Assembly (NCBI GenBank): GCA_947474635.1
Contig: CANJJB010000001.1
Location: 55,768-119,767 of the forward strand
DNA: 64,000 nucleotides
Origin: Parachlamydiales bacterium
GTDB lineage: Bacteria > Chlamydiota > Chlamydiia > Chlamydiales > Rhabdochlamydiaceae
Reading direction: 5' to 3'
The notes below the pieces were generated by a model, which saw only the letters and a program-made list of their open reading frames with translations, was not told where the DNA came from and ran no database searches. Of this stretch, positions 29,138-38,542 are shown piece after piece. The translations under genes and the position numbers were made by a program. Within the stretch, counting starts at the first letter, position 1, and every line of letters starts with the position of its first letter.

Positions 29138-32100
29138 ATGCAGGAATTTTTGTTCAGATTTAGAAGATCGATTGTACTAGAAGCCGCGCTGGGAATTGTC
29201 CTCCTACACGCTCCCGTCTTGCATGCTGAAAATTTAGGGGAGAGCTCTCCTGAAATTTCTTATTTCTGGAGCCGCGATAATAAGATATTAGAGCAATTAT
29301 CTGACAATCCTGTCGAGCACAACAAACCAAGTGTTGATGACTCTCAGATCAACAAAAACGATTACACAATCAATTTTGATAACATTTCTTTTGTCGAATA
29401 TATCCGGTTTGTTAGCAAAATCACGGGCCTCAATTTTATCTTCAATGAGCAAGATCTGCCATTTACAGTCACCATTATCTCGCAAGACCCTGTAACTCCG
29501 CGCAATATCATGTCAACACTGATTCAACTACTGCGCGTACACGACCTCTCTATTTTAGAAGAAGAAAACAGCCTTCTGATCACGCCCTCTAAAACAGTCA
29601 ATCAAATTGCTACGATCGTATCAAGCGATCTTCCCGAAGGACCTAATGGCCCTGTGCCGATTGTCACACGTGTTTTTAGAATCAATAATGCTAAACTGCT
29701 TACAGTTGCAACGATTGTAAAATCGATGTTGTCTGCCTCTTCTACATTAGAAGTATCTCCAGAAACAAATCAGATGATTGTGACAGATGTAACAACCAAT
29801 GTAGATAAGATCTCTTCTCTTCTAGCTAGCATTGACGCTCCTCACTCTTCTCTTGAAATCGAAACCTACGAAGCTAAACACGCAAGCCCCCTTGATCTTG
29901 TTCAGCTTAGCATGCAACTCGTTGATCCCTTTAGAGAAGGCAATACGCTCATGCTGATTCCCCAGCCGGGAAGCAACAAAATCTTTATTGTATCTACTGC
30001 CTATTTAATTGAGAAAGTAGTCAATGTTTTTGAAGATCTCGACATTGTTGCAACGTACTCCATTGGGCAAGACTCTTTAAATAACATCTTTCTCTACCAA
30101 TTGCACAACCTCTCTTATGGAGACTTTTCTAGTGCTTTAGCAGACATGGTAGACGAACTTGACAGCCATAAAGCAGCTCCTGAACTCATTAATGCTCTAA
30201 CAAATGTCAAATGGATTAAAGAGTCATATTCTATGCTCTTTGTAGGGGGCAAAGACACCATCTCAAAAATCAAAGAATTGATTCCCTCACTCGATATTAA
30301 ACCAACTGAACAAGCACTTAAAAGTAACTTCTTTGTCTATAAATTACAAAATGCAAACGAAAAACAATTTGAATCAGCTCTGGACAAACTATGTGAAAAT
30401 TTAGAGAAGGCTCCCACACCTGATAAAGCGCTCATCGAATCGATTTTGAGCATGAATTATATCAAAGAGACGGGCTCCTTTGTCTTTACAGGCAATCAAT
30501 CTGCTTTGCAAAAACTCCAAGAAATACTTCCCTCCATCGATGCCACAAGCGCTACATCTAGTAATTTTTTCATCTACAGATTGCAGCATGCTGGCAGAAA
30601 AGAGCTGGAAAAATCCTTACATCAGTTAGTAGAAGATTTAGAAAAATCTCCCATACCTGATTATGGCCTCATTCACATTGTTCAAAACATGCACTACATC
30701 AGAGAGCTCCACTCTCTTGTATTTACCGGCAACGATGCTTCTTTAGAACGCTTAAAAACAATGCTGCCCTCATTTGATGTTCCCTATCTTGCAGATGGAC
30801 AAATCAGAAGCGTTATTCCTTACCAATTTTATGTCTATGCTCCTAAAGTCCGAAAAGGCGCAGACCTTGAAAGAGCTCTACACGACATTGGCGATAATTT
30901 AAAAATGTCAGGACTTGCCAACGCAACTTTTCTCCAAACAATTGAACACATGAAGTGGATTCCTGCAACCCACTCTCTTGTGTTCACAGGTGATGAAGTC
31001 TCTTTAAAACAGGTCCAAGAACTTCTTCTTTCTTTAGATGTCGCCCAAGAGTTCAATCACGATGGTGAAGTATTCCTTTACAAACTTAAGTTCATATCCA
31101 AGGAAAAACTCATCAAAGACTTGGACGCGCTTGCATCTGACCTTGATCTAAAAAGCTTCTCTGATCTTAATTTGCATAAAGCAATTAACAATATGAAATG
31201 GATTCCTGATTCTCAATCAGTGGTCTTTAGGTCAGACACAATGACCTTAAATCGCCTAAAGGATTTTCTTGTCAATCTCGATTCTGCAGAACACGGCTCA
31301 GATCAAGACGTCATGTCCTTCTCTCTTTATGCACTTAAACACTGCCAAGGAGACCTGCTCATTGACAAATTAAAAGAAGTTGCTGAAGATTTAAAAGAGT
31401 CAAAAATTCCTAATCCTGCGCTCATTCACGCAATTGAACACTCTAGATGGGTTAAAGATAACAACTCTATTCTCATCACAGGCTCTCCAAGAGCAATTGA
31501 GCAAGTCACAAAACTCATCCAAGAGTTTGATATTTTAGGAGTCTCTTATGAGCTACACAGCAAAGGAGAAAAAACAGCTTTTTATATCTACACACCGAAG
31601 AATCAGAAAGGACATGCTATTGAAGCTGCTTTCAAAGAGACCTCTAAAAATTTGGAAGCATCAGGCTTAATCGACCCCGATCTTCTTGCCACAATCAAAA
31701 CAATGCGTTTTGTTGAGTCTTCTAACTCCCTTATTTTTACAGGCACACCTCCTACGCTTGAAAAAGTCAAAGAGTTACTCCTAAAATTTGACGCCCTTTC
31801 ACCCAACGAAATAAAAATACAGGAGCTCAACGAAACAACCTTCTTAGTCTACCGTGTTGAACATATGTCTCACGACAGCCTCACTAAAGCAATACATACT
31901 ACAATTAGCGATCTTGCACACCGCGGTATTATTAATGAGCATGTTGTTGAATCACTCAAAACCCTCAAATGGATTGAAGAGACCCATTCTGTTTTAGTCA
32001 CAGGATCCAAAGAAACGCTCGCAGCAGTGCATCAGCTTCTGATACAATTTGATACCCCAACGGTTGCTTCTACTACTGCACCCACAGAACCTCTTAATTT

Positions 32101-33583
32101 TATTGTCTATACTCCCAAAAGTGTTCCAGGCCCTGAACTCATCAAAGCGCTTAAGGATTTTAAAAACAGCCTATTAACTTCCGGTATCACAGATGCTCCC
32201 CTCTTTGCAGCCATTGACCAGTTAAAATGGATCCCAAGAACATCCTCCCTCTTGATTTCTGGACAAACAAGTGCAACGAAACAAATTGAAGAGCTCCTCA
32301 CCAGATTTGATACGACATCTACTTACAAAGGAGATGGTGAGGCCGCGCCTTCTGCCGCAGAAAACTCCAATTTCTTGGTCTATAAGCTCCAGTACCACCA
32401 AGGAGATGAGATTCTCTCAGCTTTGAAAAAAATAGCTCCTGAAATTGCTCAAACAGAACCTGCCCAAACACAAAGCTTACTCAAGGCCATCAATTCTCTC
32501 CAATGGATCAACGTCACGAACTCTTTGATTGCCTCCGGTGACCCTGCATCGTTAACAAAAATTAAAACGCTCGTTCAGAATTTAGATATTCCTCTACGCC
32601 AAGTCTTCATTGAAATTCTTGTCATTGAAACCAACATGACCAATAATCAAAATTTTGGACTCCAGTGGGGCGGCAAGATGCAATACCTCAACCGCTTTGG
32701 CATAGGAGCTGGAAACTTTCCTGTTACGGGCGCAAATGCCACCAATAATTCCAATAATAACTCCCCCGTCCAAGACACCTTCCAAACCTCTTTGAGTGGC
32801 GTAAATGCAACGACAACTCCGAGCGCTACCTCTATGATTCCTTTTTTTACAGGATTTGATTTAGGCATCATTGGTGACATCATCATGCACAAAGGGCAAT
32901 CCTTTATCTCTTTAGGAAGCTTAGTCAATGCCCTACAAATTGACACCGATAGCACCGTTGTCATGAACCCAAAAATCATTACACAAGACAATAGAAACTC
33001 TACCATCTTCGTTGGACAAAACGTTCCCTTTGTAGGATCGCTTATCTCCTCTCAAAGCTCCTTTGTCCAAACTAATCAGAACATTGAATACCGGGATATC
33101 GGCTTTAACCTCAGCATCACGCCCACCATCGGCAATAGTGATATCGTTACTCTTGACATCTCTAATGACATCAGTGAAGTGATCGGCAACCCTAATCAAG
33201 GAACAAGCTCTAATAATAGCAACACGCAGCCCACAGGTATTCTAACAAGTCATACCAACATGAATACGCGCGTGCATGTCCCTGACAAGCACTTTGTTGT
33301 CTTAAGTGGTATGATCCAAGAATCAAAAACTAGATTTCAAACATCGATCCCTTGCTTGGGAGGCCTTCCTGTCATCGGCGCTCTCTTCTCAGAAAACGAC
33401 CATCTCGACACCAAAACGAACGTGATTATCTTTGTGCGCCCTCACATCATCAATACGTATGAAGAGTACAAAAAAGTCACCTCTACGCAAGAGGCCATCT
33501 ATAAAGAACAAGCAAAAATTAGGATTTTAAAAGAAGAATTCGATGAAGCAGTTGACCTCATCAAGTATCCAGAAAATGAGTAA
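29138..33583 (+). CDS. sctC: T3S outer-membrane secretin CdsC/SctC with expanded periplasmic repeats
   Basis: Secretin core (VFIEILVIETNMTNNQNFGLQWGG...LSGMIQESKTRFQTSIPCLGGLPVIGALFS); about 10 repeated modules upstream. Confidence 0.95.
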   Translation: MQEFLFRFRRSIVLEAALGIVLLHAPVLHAENLGESSPEISYFWSRDNKILEQLSDNPVEHNKPSVDDSQINKNDYTINFDNISFVEYIRFVSKITGLNFIFNEQDLPFTVTIISQDPVTPRNIMSTLIQLLRVHDLSILEEENSLLITPSKTVNQIATIVSSDLPEGPNGPVPIVTRVFRINNAKLLTVATIVKSMLSASSTLEVSPETNQMIVTDVTTNVDKISSLLASIDAPHSSLEIETYEAKHASPLDLVQLSMQLVDPFREGNTLMLIPQPGSNKIFIVSTAYLIEKVVNVFEDLDIVATYSIGQDSLNNIFLYQLHNLSYGDFSSALADMVDELDSHKAAPELINALTNVKWIKESYSMLFVGGKDTISKIKELIPSLDIKPTEQALKSNFFVYKLQNANEKQFESALDKLCENLEKAPTPDKALIESILSMNYIKETGSFVFTGNQSALQKLQEILPSIDATSATSSNFFIYRLQHAGRKELEKSLHQLVEDLEKSPIPDYGLIHIVQNMHYIRELHSLVFTGNDASLERLKTMLPSFDVPYLADGQIRSVIPYQFYVYAPKVRKGADLERALHDIGDNLKMSGLANATFLQTIEHMKWIPATHSLVFTGDEVSLKQVQELLLSLDVAQEFNHDGEVFLYKLKFISKEKLIKDLDALASDLDLKSFSDLNLHKAINNMKWIPDSQSVVFRSDTMTLNRLKDFLVNLDSAEHGSDQDVMSFSLYALKHCQGDLLIDKLKEVAEDLKESKIPNPALIHAIEHSRWVKDNNSILITGSPRAIEQVTKLIQEFDILGVSYELHSKGEKTAFYIYTPKNQKGHAIEAAFKETSKNLEASGLIDPDLLATIKTMRFVESSNSLIFTGTPPTLEKVKELLLKFDALSPNEIKIQELNETTFLVYRVEHMSHDSLTKAIHTTISDLAHRGIINEHVVESLKTLKWIEETHSVLVTGSKETLAAVHQLLIQFDTPTVASTTAPTEPLNFIVYTPKSVPGPELIKALKDFKNSLLTSGITDAPLFAAIDQLKWIPRTSSLLISGQTSATKQIEELLTRFDTTSTYKGDGEAAPSAAENSNFLVYKLQYHQGDEILSALKKIAPEIAQTEPAQTQSLLKAINSLQWINVTNSLIASGDPASLTKIKTLVQNLDIPLRQVFIEILVIETNMTNNQNFGLQWGGKMQYLNRFGIGAGNFPVTGANATNNSNNNSPVQDTFQTSLSGVNATTTPSATSMIPFFTGFDLGIIGDIIMHKGQSFISLGSLVNALQIDTDSTVVMNPKIITQDNRNSTIFVGQNVPFVGSLISSQSSFVQTNQNIEYRDIGFNLSITPTIGNSDIVTLDISNDISEVIGNPNQGTSSNNSNTQPTGILTSHTNMNTRVHVPDKHFVVLSGMIQESKTRFQTSIPCLGGLPVIGALFSENDHLDTKTNVIIFVRPHIINTYEEYKKVTSTQEAIYKEQAKIRILKEEFDEAVDLIKYPENE
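30083..32600 (+). repeat. About 10 tandem ~75-90 aa modules in the secretin N-terminal half
   Basis: Recurring pattern FxVYxL...L..L..DL......(5-10 aa)..I..MKWI..T.SLVFTG...SL..V..LL..LD. Confidence 0.88.
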
Positions 33584-34514
33584 ACACCTTCTACTCATTC
33601 TGTCCATTTTATTTTTATCTTCCTGCCACCGTGTCCAAGAAGATAAAGCTCCCAAACTCAGCCACATGGTGCAAGATAAATACCTTAAAAACCTCCCCTC
33701 TCCTTTTCCCGCTCTTTCCCTACTTGAGAGGCAGGAAGATTGGGGCAAGGAATATCTCATCGCCCTTGGATTTGCAAAAGAGCTCGACCTTTATCAAGCG
33801 ATGATCGCTTTTAAACGCGCAGAATTTCTACTCCCTCCTCACAACTTCTCTAGAAGAATGGAAATCGATTATGAAGTCCTCCTCTGTTACTACTTAGGAA
33901 AAAAATACTCTGAAGCGATCTACGTCTTTGAACAAGGCACTCTCAAAACAGTCACCCCAGAATTTCCTGCTTACCAAGATCTTCTCATCATCTTGTACGA
34001 CTGCTATCTCAATAACAACGAAGAAGAAAAAGCAGAAAAAATCCTGCAGATCATCCGCTCCGCAGACACCCCTCTTGCAGACAAGATTGCCCTCTCAGGT
34101 ATACTCATTCAAGGAGACACCACTGCTTTAAAAGCAATAGCCCCCTCACAACCTGATGTCAAAAAACTCTTAGACACTTATCAAATGCAAAAAAAATCTA
34201 TTGGAACAGCCCAAACCCTCAACGCCCTCCTTCCAGGCGCCGGCTACTTCTATATAGGACAAAAACAGTCAGCCTGCACAGCTCTCCTACTCAATGGGCT
34301 TTTCATATGGGCATCTAGCTACTTCTTTGAAAGGGGCAACCTTGCTGCTGGCCTTATCACTACAAGCTTCGAAGCGGGCTGGTACTTTGGCGGCATCTAT
34401 GGCGTAGGTCTTGAAACTAAATTTTACAATGAAAGAGTTTACGAACGCGTAGCAACTCCGATGATGAACGAAAACAGGCTTTTCCCTATACTCATGCTAC
34501 AACATGCGTTTTAA
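33573..34514 (+). CDS. Lipoprotein with TPR-like region and C-terminal DUF5683-like membrane segment
   Basis: LFLSSC lipobox; NALLPGAGYFYIGQKQSACTALLLNGLFIW; overlaps cdsC stop. Confidence 0.65.
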   Translation, partial: KMSKHLLLILSILFLSSCHRVQEDKAPKLSHMVQDKYLKNLPSPFPALSLLERQEDWGKEYLIALGFAKELDLYQAMIAFKRAEFLLPPHNFSRRMEIDYEVLLCYYLGKKYSEAIYVFEQGTLKTVTPEFPAYQDLLIILYDCYLNNNEEEKAEKILQIIRSADTPLADKIALSGILIQGDTTALKAIAPSQPDVKKLLDTYQMQKKSIGTAQTLNALLPGAGYFYIGQKQSACTALLLNGLFIWASSYFFERGNLAAGLITTSFEAGWYFGGIYGVGLETKFYNERVYERVATPMMNENRLFPILMLQHAF

Positions 34515-34875
34515 CTGGCTTCTACTTTTACCCCTTCAACTTCTTGCTTTACCAGGCTTCTTTGAGCCCTGGGGCAAAGATGCTGATCTCAAATACACGC
34601 CCCCTATTACTGAGCATGCTGAGATCTCTTTAGCAAGCCTTGCCATGAACAAACTGATTCACTTTCATCAAACCGTGCTCTCTCCTGTAGATGGACCGCG
34701 TAGCCACTTCCGCCCCAGCAGCTCCTCTTACATGTTACAAGCCATTAAAAAGCACGGCTTTCTCAAAGGCTACATCATGGGATGCGATCGCCTTCTCAGA
34801 GAAAATAGCGATCCTTGGATCTATAGAACAGCCATCATCAACGGCAAGCGTTGGAAAACAGATTTCCCGCCTTAG
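34504..34875 (+). CDS. YidD-like (membrane protein insertion efficiency factor family) protein with N-terminal signal
   Basis: LIHFHQTVLSPVDGPRSHFRPSSSSYMLQAIKKHGFLKGYIMGCDRLLREN matches the YidD pattern, but conserved Cys replaced. Confidence 0.75.
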   Translation: MRFNWLLLLPLQLLALPGFFEPWGKDADLKYTPPITEHAEISLASLAMNKLIHFHQTVLSPVDGPRSHFRPSSSSYMLQAIKKHGFLKGYIMGCDRLLRENSDPWIYRTAIINGKRWKTDFPP

Positions 34876-34893
34876 AAAATAAACACTCGCAAT

Positions 34894-35355
34894 TTAAGGA
34901 AATAACATGAGTGTCAATACAGAGCTCGGGCCGCCGTAAGTATACTCTGCGATATCTTCTGTATGAGAAGAACCTGAAGTTTGCACCACACGCAGTCTAT
35001 TAGGAGGAGGAAAAGACTCAGGCAAACTTACAACAGCTGCAGAATAAGGCCTAATCAAATTCCTGCGCACAACATCTAGTATTCTTCCTTGCTGATCTAC
35101 CAAATTTTGTAAAAGATTGAAAAATTGGAGATCCTGCGATCCAAGAAAAGCATCCGGGGATTGAACCGCCAAGTCAAGCGCTTTGATTTCTAAGGACTCC
35201 CTTAGCGCACCATCTTGTTGCACCGTTTGATTTTGTAATATTTTATCAATGTAAACAACCACTACCCGATTAGTTACAACTGTTTCTGTATAAGAAGGTG
35301 GAGGTACTGTACCATGTAATAATGATGACCTTCTATCAACAACACCTAAATCCAT
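34894..35355 (-). CDS. Orphan protein, paralog of the 35444..35812 ORF
   Basis: FLGSQDLQFFNLLQNLVDQQGRILDVVRRNLIRPY parallels DLGDRDTEFFDYLYDLINQQNKVVASARKTLMRRY. Confidence 0.6.
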   Translation of the reverse strand: MDLGVVDRRSSLLHGTVPPPSYTETVVTNRVVVVYIDKILQNQTVQQDGALRESLEIKALDLAVQSPDAFLGSQDLQFFNLLQNLVDQQGRILDVVRRNLIRPYSAAVVSLPESFPPPNRLRVVQTSGSSHTEDIAEYTYGGPSSVLTLMLFP

Positions 35356-35443
35356 AAATTTTCCTCGAAAGAACTACTCTTTGAAAAAGAGTTTAATCCA
35401 GGAAAATATTTTTGGGAATAAAAAGATTAGCACAATAGTCCAC

Positions 35444-35812
35444 TTAACAAGTCATCTGGCAAACAAATACGCATCTCCATGCAAAATTACAGCTGGTGTA
35501 TCTACGCATCAGTGTTTTTCGAGCGCTTGCTACCACCTTGTTTTGCTGATTAATCAAATCGTATAAGTAATCGAAAAACTCAGTATCTCTATCGCCAAGA
35601 TCGCCACCAGGTTCTTTCTTTGATAGCAGCTGAATTCTTTTTTGTAAGACGCAGCATAGAGGAGGATCTTTTTTCACCCCCTCATTCTCTAAAACTCTTG
35701 TAATGCAATCCACTAGCTTCTGATTAGTCCAATGAAACCTGCCATAATCAGATACGTTAGCTAACATAGCAAGAAGCTCTGTTTTATCAACAACTCTTAC
35801 ACCCATGAACAT
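35444..35812 (-). CDS. Orphan protein, paralog of the 34894..35355 ORF
   Basis: See paralog; MGVRVVDKTELL also parallels MDLGVVDRRSSLL. Confidence 0.6.
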   Translation of the reverse strand: MFMGVRVVDKTELLAMLANVSDYGRFHWTNQKLVDCITRVLENEGVKKDPPLCCVLQKRIQLLSKKEPGGDLGDRDTEFFDYLYDLINQQNKVVASARKTLMRRYTSCNFAWRCVFVCQMTC

Positions 35813-35887
35813 CTCCCTTAGATTAAAATTAATCGGGCAAGAGCTTACTCATAAAAAGACATTGTTGGAAATATAAAAGATGACAGA

Positions 35888-37285
35888 TTATTCGTCTTGG
35901 CTTTTTTCACCAAAGAACGCAGCGCGCTCTCTAGCTTTAAGAATAAAGACAAGCGGATTACCAGAAAAGCCGTAGGATTCTCGGAACTGATGAATGAGAT
36001 ACCTCTTGTAGGTCTCTTGCATGAGCTTGGTGTAGTTAACAAAAAGCACAAATGTTGGCGGTTGCATCTCTACATGTGCCATGTAATAGATACGGAGGCG
36101 TTTACCTTGGATCATCGGAGGATGGTAAGAGGCAATTGCTTTTTCAAGGAAGCGATTGAGCTGGCCTGTTCCAATACGCAACTTTTGTCCTTCTCTTACT
36201 TCTTTGATGAGGGGAAATAATTTGGCAAGGTTTCTTTGTTTTTCAGCAGAAATAAATAATTTAGGAACATAATTCAAAAAGGAAGCCTCATCACGTATGG
36301 CAATTTCACAATGCTCCATGCGGTGACCTTCCACGAGATCCCATTTGTTGATTACAAGAATACAGCCCTTGCCCTGTTCTTCGATCATGCTGGCAATACG
36401 CTTTTCATGCGCTGTAATGCCCTCTTGTGCATCAATCATCAAAAGACAAATATCTGCTCTTTCTATTGCGCGCTCTGTTCTGACAGCTGCAAATTTATCA
36501 ACAGCAAAATGCTCTGATTTTTTTTTGCGCACGCCCGCTGTATCGATAAATGTAAAGGATGTGCCATCAATGATTAACTCTGCATCGATTGCATCTCTCG
36601 TTGTTCCAGGAATAGGGCTTACAACAGATCTGTTTTCATTTAAAAGGCGGTTGAGAAGCGTTGACTTACCAACGTTTGGTTTACCAACAATTGCAACGCG
36701 GATGGTGTTTTTTTCTTCTTCATCTTTAACATTTTCAAAAAGAGATCTGTGCAGAGAAGCTTCTAAAAGTTCTGCTATTTGAAAACCTTGCGTTGCAGAA
36801 ACAGGGACCATATTTTGAATGCCAAGAGAGTGAAATTCATGGATATAAGATAGTTTAGATAGATCATCCACTTTATTCACAGCTAAACAAACAGGCTTTT
36901 TCTGTCTGAGTAAAAACCTAGCAATATCCCCATCAAGAGGAGTAAGACCTGCTTTTCCATCGACAACCATGACAAGTACATCTGCTTCTTCAATGGCTGT
37001 CTCTGCTTGCCTTTTAATTTCTTCTCCAAAAGGAACGCCACTACGTGTGTCGATACCTCCCGTATCAATAATGGTTAAAGGCTTGCCAAAAAGATCTGTT
37101 GTTCCGTAAAGACGATCCCTCGTTGTGCCTGAGGCTTCATCAACAATTGAGAGGCGTCTTCCACAGATACAATTGAAAAGAGATGACTTCCCGACATTGG
37201 GGCGTCCAACGAGCGCTAATTTTATTTTTTTCATGCCGCAATTATACCTGATCAAAAGGTTATATTCAAACGAGTAGTTGTTCAA
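35888..37285 (-). CDS. der: GTPase Der (EngA)
   Basis: Two GTPase domains: GRPNVGKSSLFN and GKPNVGKSTLLN; KH-like C-terminus. Confidence 0.97.
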   Translation of the reverse strand: MNNYSFEYNLLIRYNCGMKKIKLALVGRPNVGKSSLFNCICGRRLSIVDEASGTTRDRLYGTTDLFGKPLTIIDTGGIDTRSGVPFGEEIKRQAETAIEEADVLVMVVDGKAGLTPLDGDIARFLLRQKKPVCLAVNKVDDLSKLSYIHEFHSLGIQNMVPVSATQGFQIAELLEASLHRSLFENVKDEEEKNTIRVAIVGKPNVGKSTLLNRLLNENRSVVSPIPGTTRDAIDAELIIDGTSFTFIDTAGVRKKKSEHFAVDKFAAVRTERAIERADICLLMIDAQEGITAHEKRIASMIEEQGKGCILVINKWDLVEGHRMEHCEIAIRDEASFLNYVPKLFISAEKQRNLAKLFPLIKEVREGQKLRIGTGQLNRFLEKAIASYHPPMIQGKRLRIYYMAHVEMQPPTFVLFVNYTKLMQETYKRYLIHQFRESYGFSGNPLVFILKARERAAFFGEKSQDE

Positions 37286-37294
37286 ATTATGATT

Positions 37295-38293
37295 TTATAG
37301 ATGTTCTTCTTTGATTGAGCGCTGGAGTAGCCCTCTGACTGCTTCTCTAGGATTAAGTCCCTCATACAAAATAGAGTAGACAGCCTGCGTAATAGGAACT
37401 TCAATATGAAACTGCCCGGCTAACTGAAGGGCAGAAATTGCCGTATAAGCTCCCTCTACAACCATACCAATCTTTTCTTTAGCGCTCTCCAGATCCAACC
37501 CCTCTGCAATTAGCTTTCCAAAAGAATAATTACGACTATGTTTAGAAAGGCAGGTGACACACAAATCCCCCAGCCCAGAAAGGCCATTGAGGGTTTCAGG
37601 ATTCGCACCTTTGGTAACAGATAATTTGCGTATCTCATGCAACCCTCTTGTCATGAGAGCAGCCTTTGTATTATCCCCAAACCCTAGCCCATCAGAAATG
37701 CCACACGCAATAGCAATGATATTTTTCATGGCGCCACCAAAGGCAACTCCATTCACATCGAGATTAGGATACAGGCGAAAAAAAGGCGTTGAAAAAAGTT
37801 CTTGTATTTGTATGGCAAGCGTAGACTCGTAAGCTGAGCAGACAATAGATGTAGGCAATTTTTGAATCACCTCTTCCGCATGGCTAGGACCACTTAAAAC
37901 ACCCACAAGCTTGCGAAACCCTAAACCAAAAACTTCCAATACAACTTCAGGTAGTAGCAAGCAACTGTTCTGTTCAATGCCTTTGGATGTGATAATAATA
38001 GGACATTTAACGCCCCCTGCTGCAAGCACTTGCTCAAGCACAGGACGCACTCCCGAAGAACTCACTGACTCAACTAGAAAGTCAATTCCAACAAGTGCCT
38101 CTTCCAAGTTACTTGTAAACTGAAGACCCTCTTCAGCCCTGTAATTGGCAAGTTTAGGATGCTCTCTTTTTTTAGAAAGATGCTTTGCAAAGTCTTCCCT
38201 CTGCGCCCATAAAACTACTTCATGGCCCTTAGAAGCTAGCAAAGAAGCTAAGCAAAATCCCCACGTTCCTGCACCCAAATAACCTATTTTCAT
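37295..38293 (-). CDS. gpsA: NAD(P)-dependent glycerol-3-phosphate dehydrogenase
   Basis: GYLGAGTWGFCLASLLASKGHEVVLW; GGAMKNIIAIACGISDGLGFGDNTKAALMTRGL. Confidence 0.97.
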   Translation of the reverse strand: MKIGYLGAGTWGFCLASLLASKGHEVVLWAQREDFAKHLSKKREHPKLANYRAEEGLQFTSNLEEALVGIDFLVESVSSSGVRPVLEQVLAAGGVKCPIIITSKGIEQNSCLLLPEVVLEVFGLGFRKLVGVLSGPSHAEEVIQKLPTSIVCSAYESTLAIQIQELFSTPFFRLYPNLDVNGVAFGGAMKNIIAIACGISDGLGFGDNTKAALMTRGLHEIRKLSVTKGANPETLNGLSGLGDLCVTCLSKHSRNYSFGKLIAEGLDLESAKEKIGMVVEGAYTAISALQLAGQFHIEVPITQAVYSILYEGLNPREAVRGLLQRSIKEEHL

Positions 38294-38329
38294 AGCAAGT
38301 TAGGGTATCATAATGTTCCAACTTTTTAC

Positions 38330-38495
38330 AATAGACATCTTGCGTAATTTGCTTTGCTTGGGAAAATTGACGGTTTTTGTGCAGATTCTCCATCAAATTT
38401 TGAGAGCATGTGTGGACACATGGTCGAAAAATTTGATGAAGAATGTGCTAAAAATAGCAATTTTAACGAGTAAATAGAATTGCGCAAGATGTCTA
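38330..38495. repeat. Long imperfect palindrome (~75-80 bp arms), divergent gpsA/nnr intergenic
   Basis: agacatcttgcgtaatttgctttgcttgggaaaattgacggtttttgtgcagattctccatcaaatttt...acatg complementary to catgg...aaaatttgatgaagaatgtgctaaaaatagcaattttaacgagtaaatagaattgcgcaagatgtct. Confidence 0.93.
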
Positions 38496-38542
38496 ACTTC
38501 TTTTATAAGAAAAAAATATATGTGTAGATAGAAATCACCAAA

